From assembly GCA_030037575.1 (NCBI GenBank), contig JASHRB010000391.1, forward strand, positions 1-5,845: 5,845 nucleotides of DNA. The letters run 5' to 3'. The DNA comes from Candidatus Sulfotelmatobacter sp. Its GTDB lineage: Bacteria; Acidobacteriota; Terriglobia; Terriglobales; Acidobacteriaceae. Shown here piece after piece: positions 4,944-5,845 of the stretch. Both the position numbers and the translations under genes were made by a program. Each line of letters starts with the position of its first letter. Positions within the stretch are counted from its first letter, which is position 1. A model generated the notes under the pieces. It was not told where the DNA came from and searched no databases. It saw nothing but the letters and a program-made list of their open reading frames with translations.

Positions 4944-5645
4944 CTAGCGACTCCTGTACAGCCCCATTTTCTTGATGTAATCCGCCACGGCCGGATCCAG
5001 GTAGCGCGCCGGCGATTTGCCCGCCGCCGCGGCTTCACGAATCGCGGTCGAGGAAATCGGCTGATAGACGTCATCCAGCAGATGAATCCTGACGCCGCTC
5101 AAAACCAGGTCTCCCCTGGCCGCTTGTTGGTGAAAAGGTCGGGTAACTTCCGGCCTCGGCCGCAGGCTGGCGGGAAGCGCGTTGGCTACGTCGGCGAGAG
5201 AAAATCCGGGCCTGCTCGCCACTACAAATGCGCATTCTCTGAATAGCGCCTCCGCCTGATGCCATTTCGCGATGTCTTTGAAGGCGTCGACTCCAATCAG
5301 TAAAAACAGTTGGTCGGCGTTTTTCAGGGATTTTTTGAGGCGGCGGACCGTGTCAAGAGTGTAGTTCGGCTTTTCCGATTTCTCTTTTTTCGGCGAACCG
5401 ATATCGGCCGCCGCCGGCGCTTCCAGCAGCGAGGGCACGAACTGCTGCTCCGCGGCCGTGGCCAGAGCAGTCATCGCGTAGCGGTGGGCGAAGTCGGAGA
5501 GTGGCTGCAATTGCTTGTGCGGAGGATTATTCGCCACAACAAAAAGAACGCGCGCGAGCTTGCATCGTTGTCGGGCCGCGCGCGCCAGCGCCATGTGCCC
5601 GCGATGGATGGGATCGAAGGTCCCGCCGAAAAAGCCAATATTCAT
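4944..5645 (-). CDS. nadD: Nicotinate-nucleotide adenylyltransferase NadD
   Basis: NadD joins nicotinate mononucleotide and ATP to make deamido-NAD in the cytoplasm, the committed step shared by de novo and salvage NAD synthesis. The 233-residue product has the nucleotidyltransferase signature GGTFDPIHRGH (7-17), where H14 and H17 form the (H/T)xGH nucleotide-binding motif. Also present are VANNPPHK (37-44), PNYTLDTV (93-100), LIGVDAF (116-122), ASRPGF (143-148) and PISSTAIR (196-203), and a YI...GLY C-terminus. An insertion rich in lysine (GSPKKEKSEK, 83-92) just before PNYT is longer than in common NadD proteins. The ATG at 5645 gives the exact family N-terminus; the nearest GGAG is 12 bases upstream, which is far. 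It lies 76 bases after the stop of a membrane-protein gene on the same strand. Confidence 0.96.
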   Translation of the reverse strand: MNIGFFGGTFDPIHRGHMALARAARQRCKLARVLFVVANNPPHKQLQPLSDFAHRYAMTALATAAEQQFVPSLLEAPAAADIGSPKKEKSEKPNYTLDTVRRLKKSLKNADQLFLLIGVDAFKDIAKWHQAEALFRECAFVVASRPGFSLADVANALPASLRPRPEVTRPFHQQAARGDLVLSGVRIHLLDDVYQPISSTAIREAAAAGKSPARYLDPAVADYIKKMGLYRSR

Positions 5646-5721
5646 GCGCCCAACAGTCTCCGCGTTGCTGCCGGGTTTGGCAAGTTGTTCATCGGTTTCG
5701 TCACCGAGCTGTGCAAAAGCC

Positions 5722-5845
5722 CTAGCTCAATCCAAACAAGCCGAGAATGACCGTCAGAATGATCACCGACAAGACCATCAGCGTGATGATCACGAACTTG
5801 CGATCCCGATCTACGGCGAAAGCGTAGACCGAGACCACGACGCGC
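5722..5845 (-). CDS. C-terminal tail of a membrane protein, family unknown (start outside window)
   Basis: The last 40 codons of a minus-strand gene run in from the window edge and end in TAG at 5724-5722. The visible residues include YAFAVDRDRKF, then the hydrophobic stretch FVIITLMVLSVIILTVILGL, then FGLS at the end. This is a clear C-terminal transmembrane helix preceded by a charged stretch, either a small membrane protein or the last helix of a larger one. I do not recognise the family. It lies 76 bases upstream of nadD and could be cotranscribed with it. Confidence 0.65.
   Translation of the reverse strand, partial: RVVVSVYAFAVDRDRKFVIITLMVLSVIILTVILGLFGLS

Overview
The window is a compact, moderately GC-rich bacterial chromosomal segment dominated by core genes. 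The protein sequences, the use of TTG and GTG starts, and the style of the intergenic DNA suggest an uncultured or soil Acidobacteriota (Terriglobia-like) organism. That placement is inferred from general resemblance, not from any marker gene here.

Layout: on the plus strand, positions 2-733 hold the C-terminal part of an imidazolonepropionase-like amidohydrolase. It converges, with a 34-base gap, on a minus-strand series that fills the rest of the window. Read in the direction of transcription (from 5845 down), the series is: the tail of a small membrane protein of unknown function; nadD (NAD biosynthesis); rsfS (ribosome silencing factor); a decayed methyltransferase remnant; rlmH (23S rRNA methyltransferase); a 52-residue helical small protein; a 438-base leader region; a membrane-anchored M23 peptidase with a TTG start; and cysE (serine acetyltransferase).

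The nadD-rsfS-rlmH order is a known bacterial housekeeping cluster linking NAD synthesis with ribosome maturation and silencing. Here it is interrupted twice: by 288 bases between nadD and rsfS that look like repeat-type or decayed sequence, and by 447 bases between rsfS and rlmH. The 447 bases hold a frameshifted, N-terminally truncated class I SAM-methyltransferase fragment. The M23 and cysE genes downstream are probably separate transcription units.

The observations most worth following up are: (1) a strand-asymmetric, nested RNA-like fold at 2886-2970 in the leader of the M23 gene, which I cannot assign to a known riboswitch class; (2) the methyltransferase remnant inside the rsfS-rlmH interval; and (3) the stop-interrupted, protein-like stretch directly before rsfS. 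I found no CRISPR array, transposase, tRNA, rRNA, phage gene or defence system, and no clear new multi-gene system.
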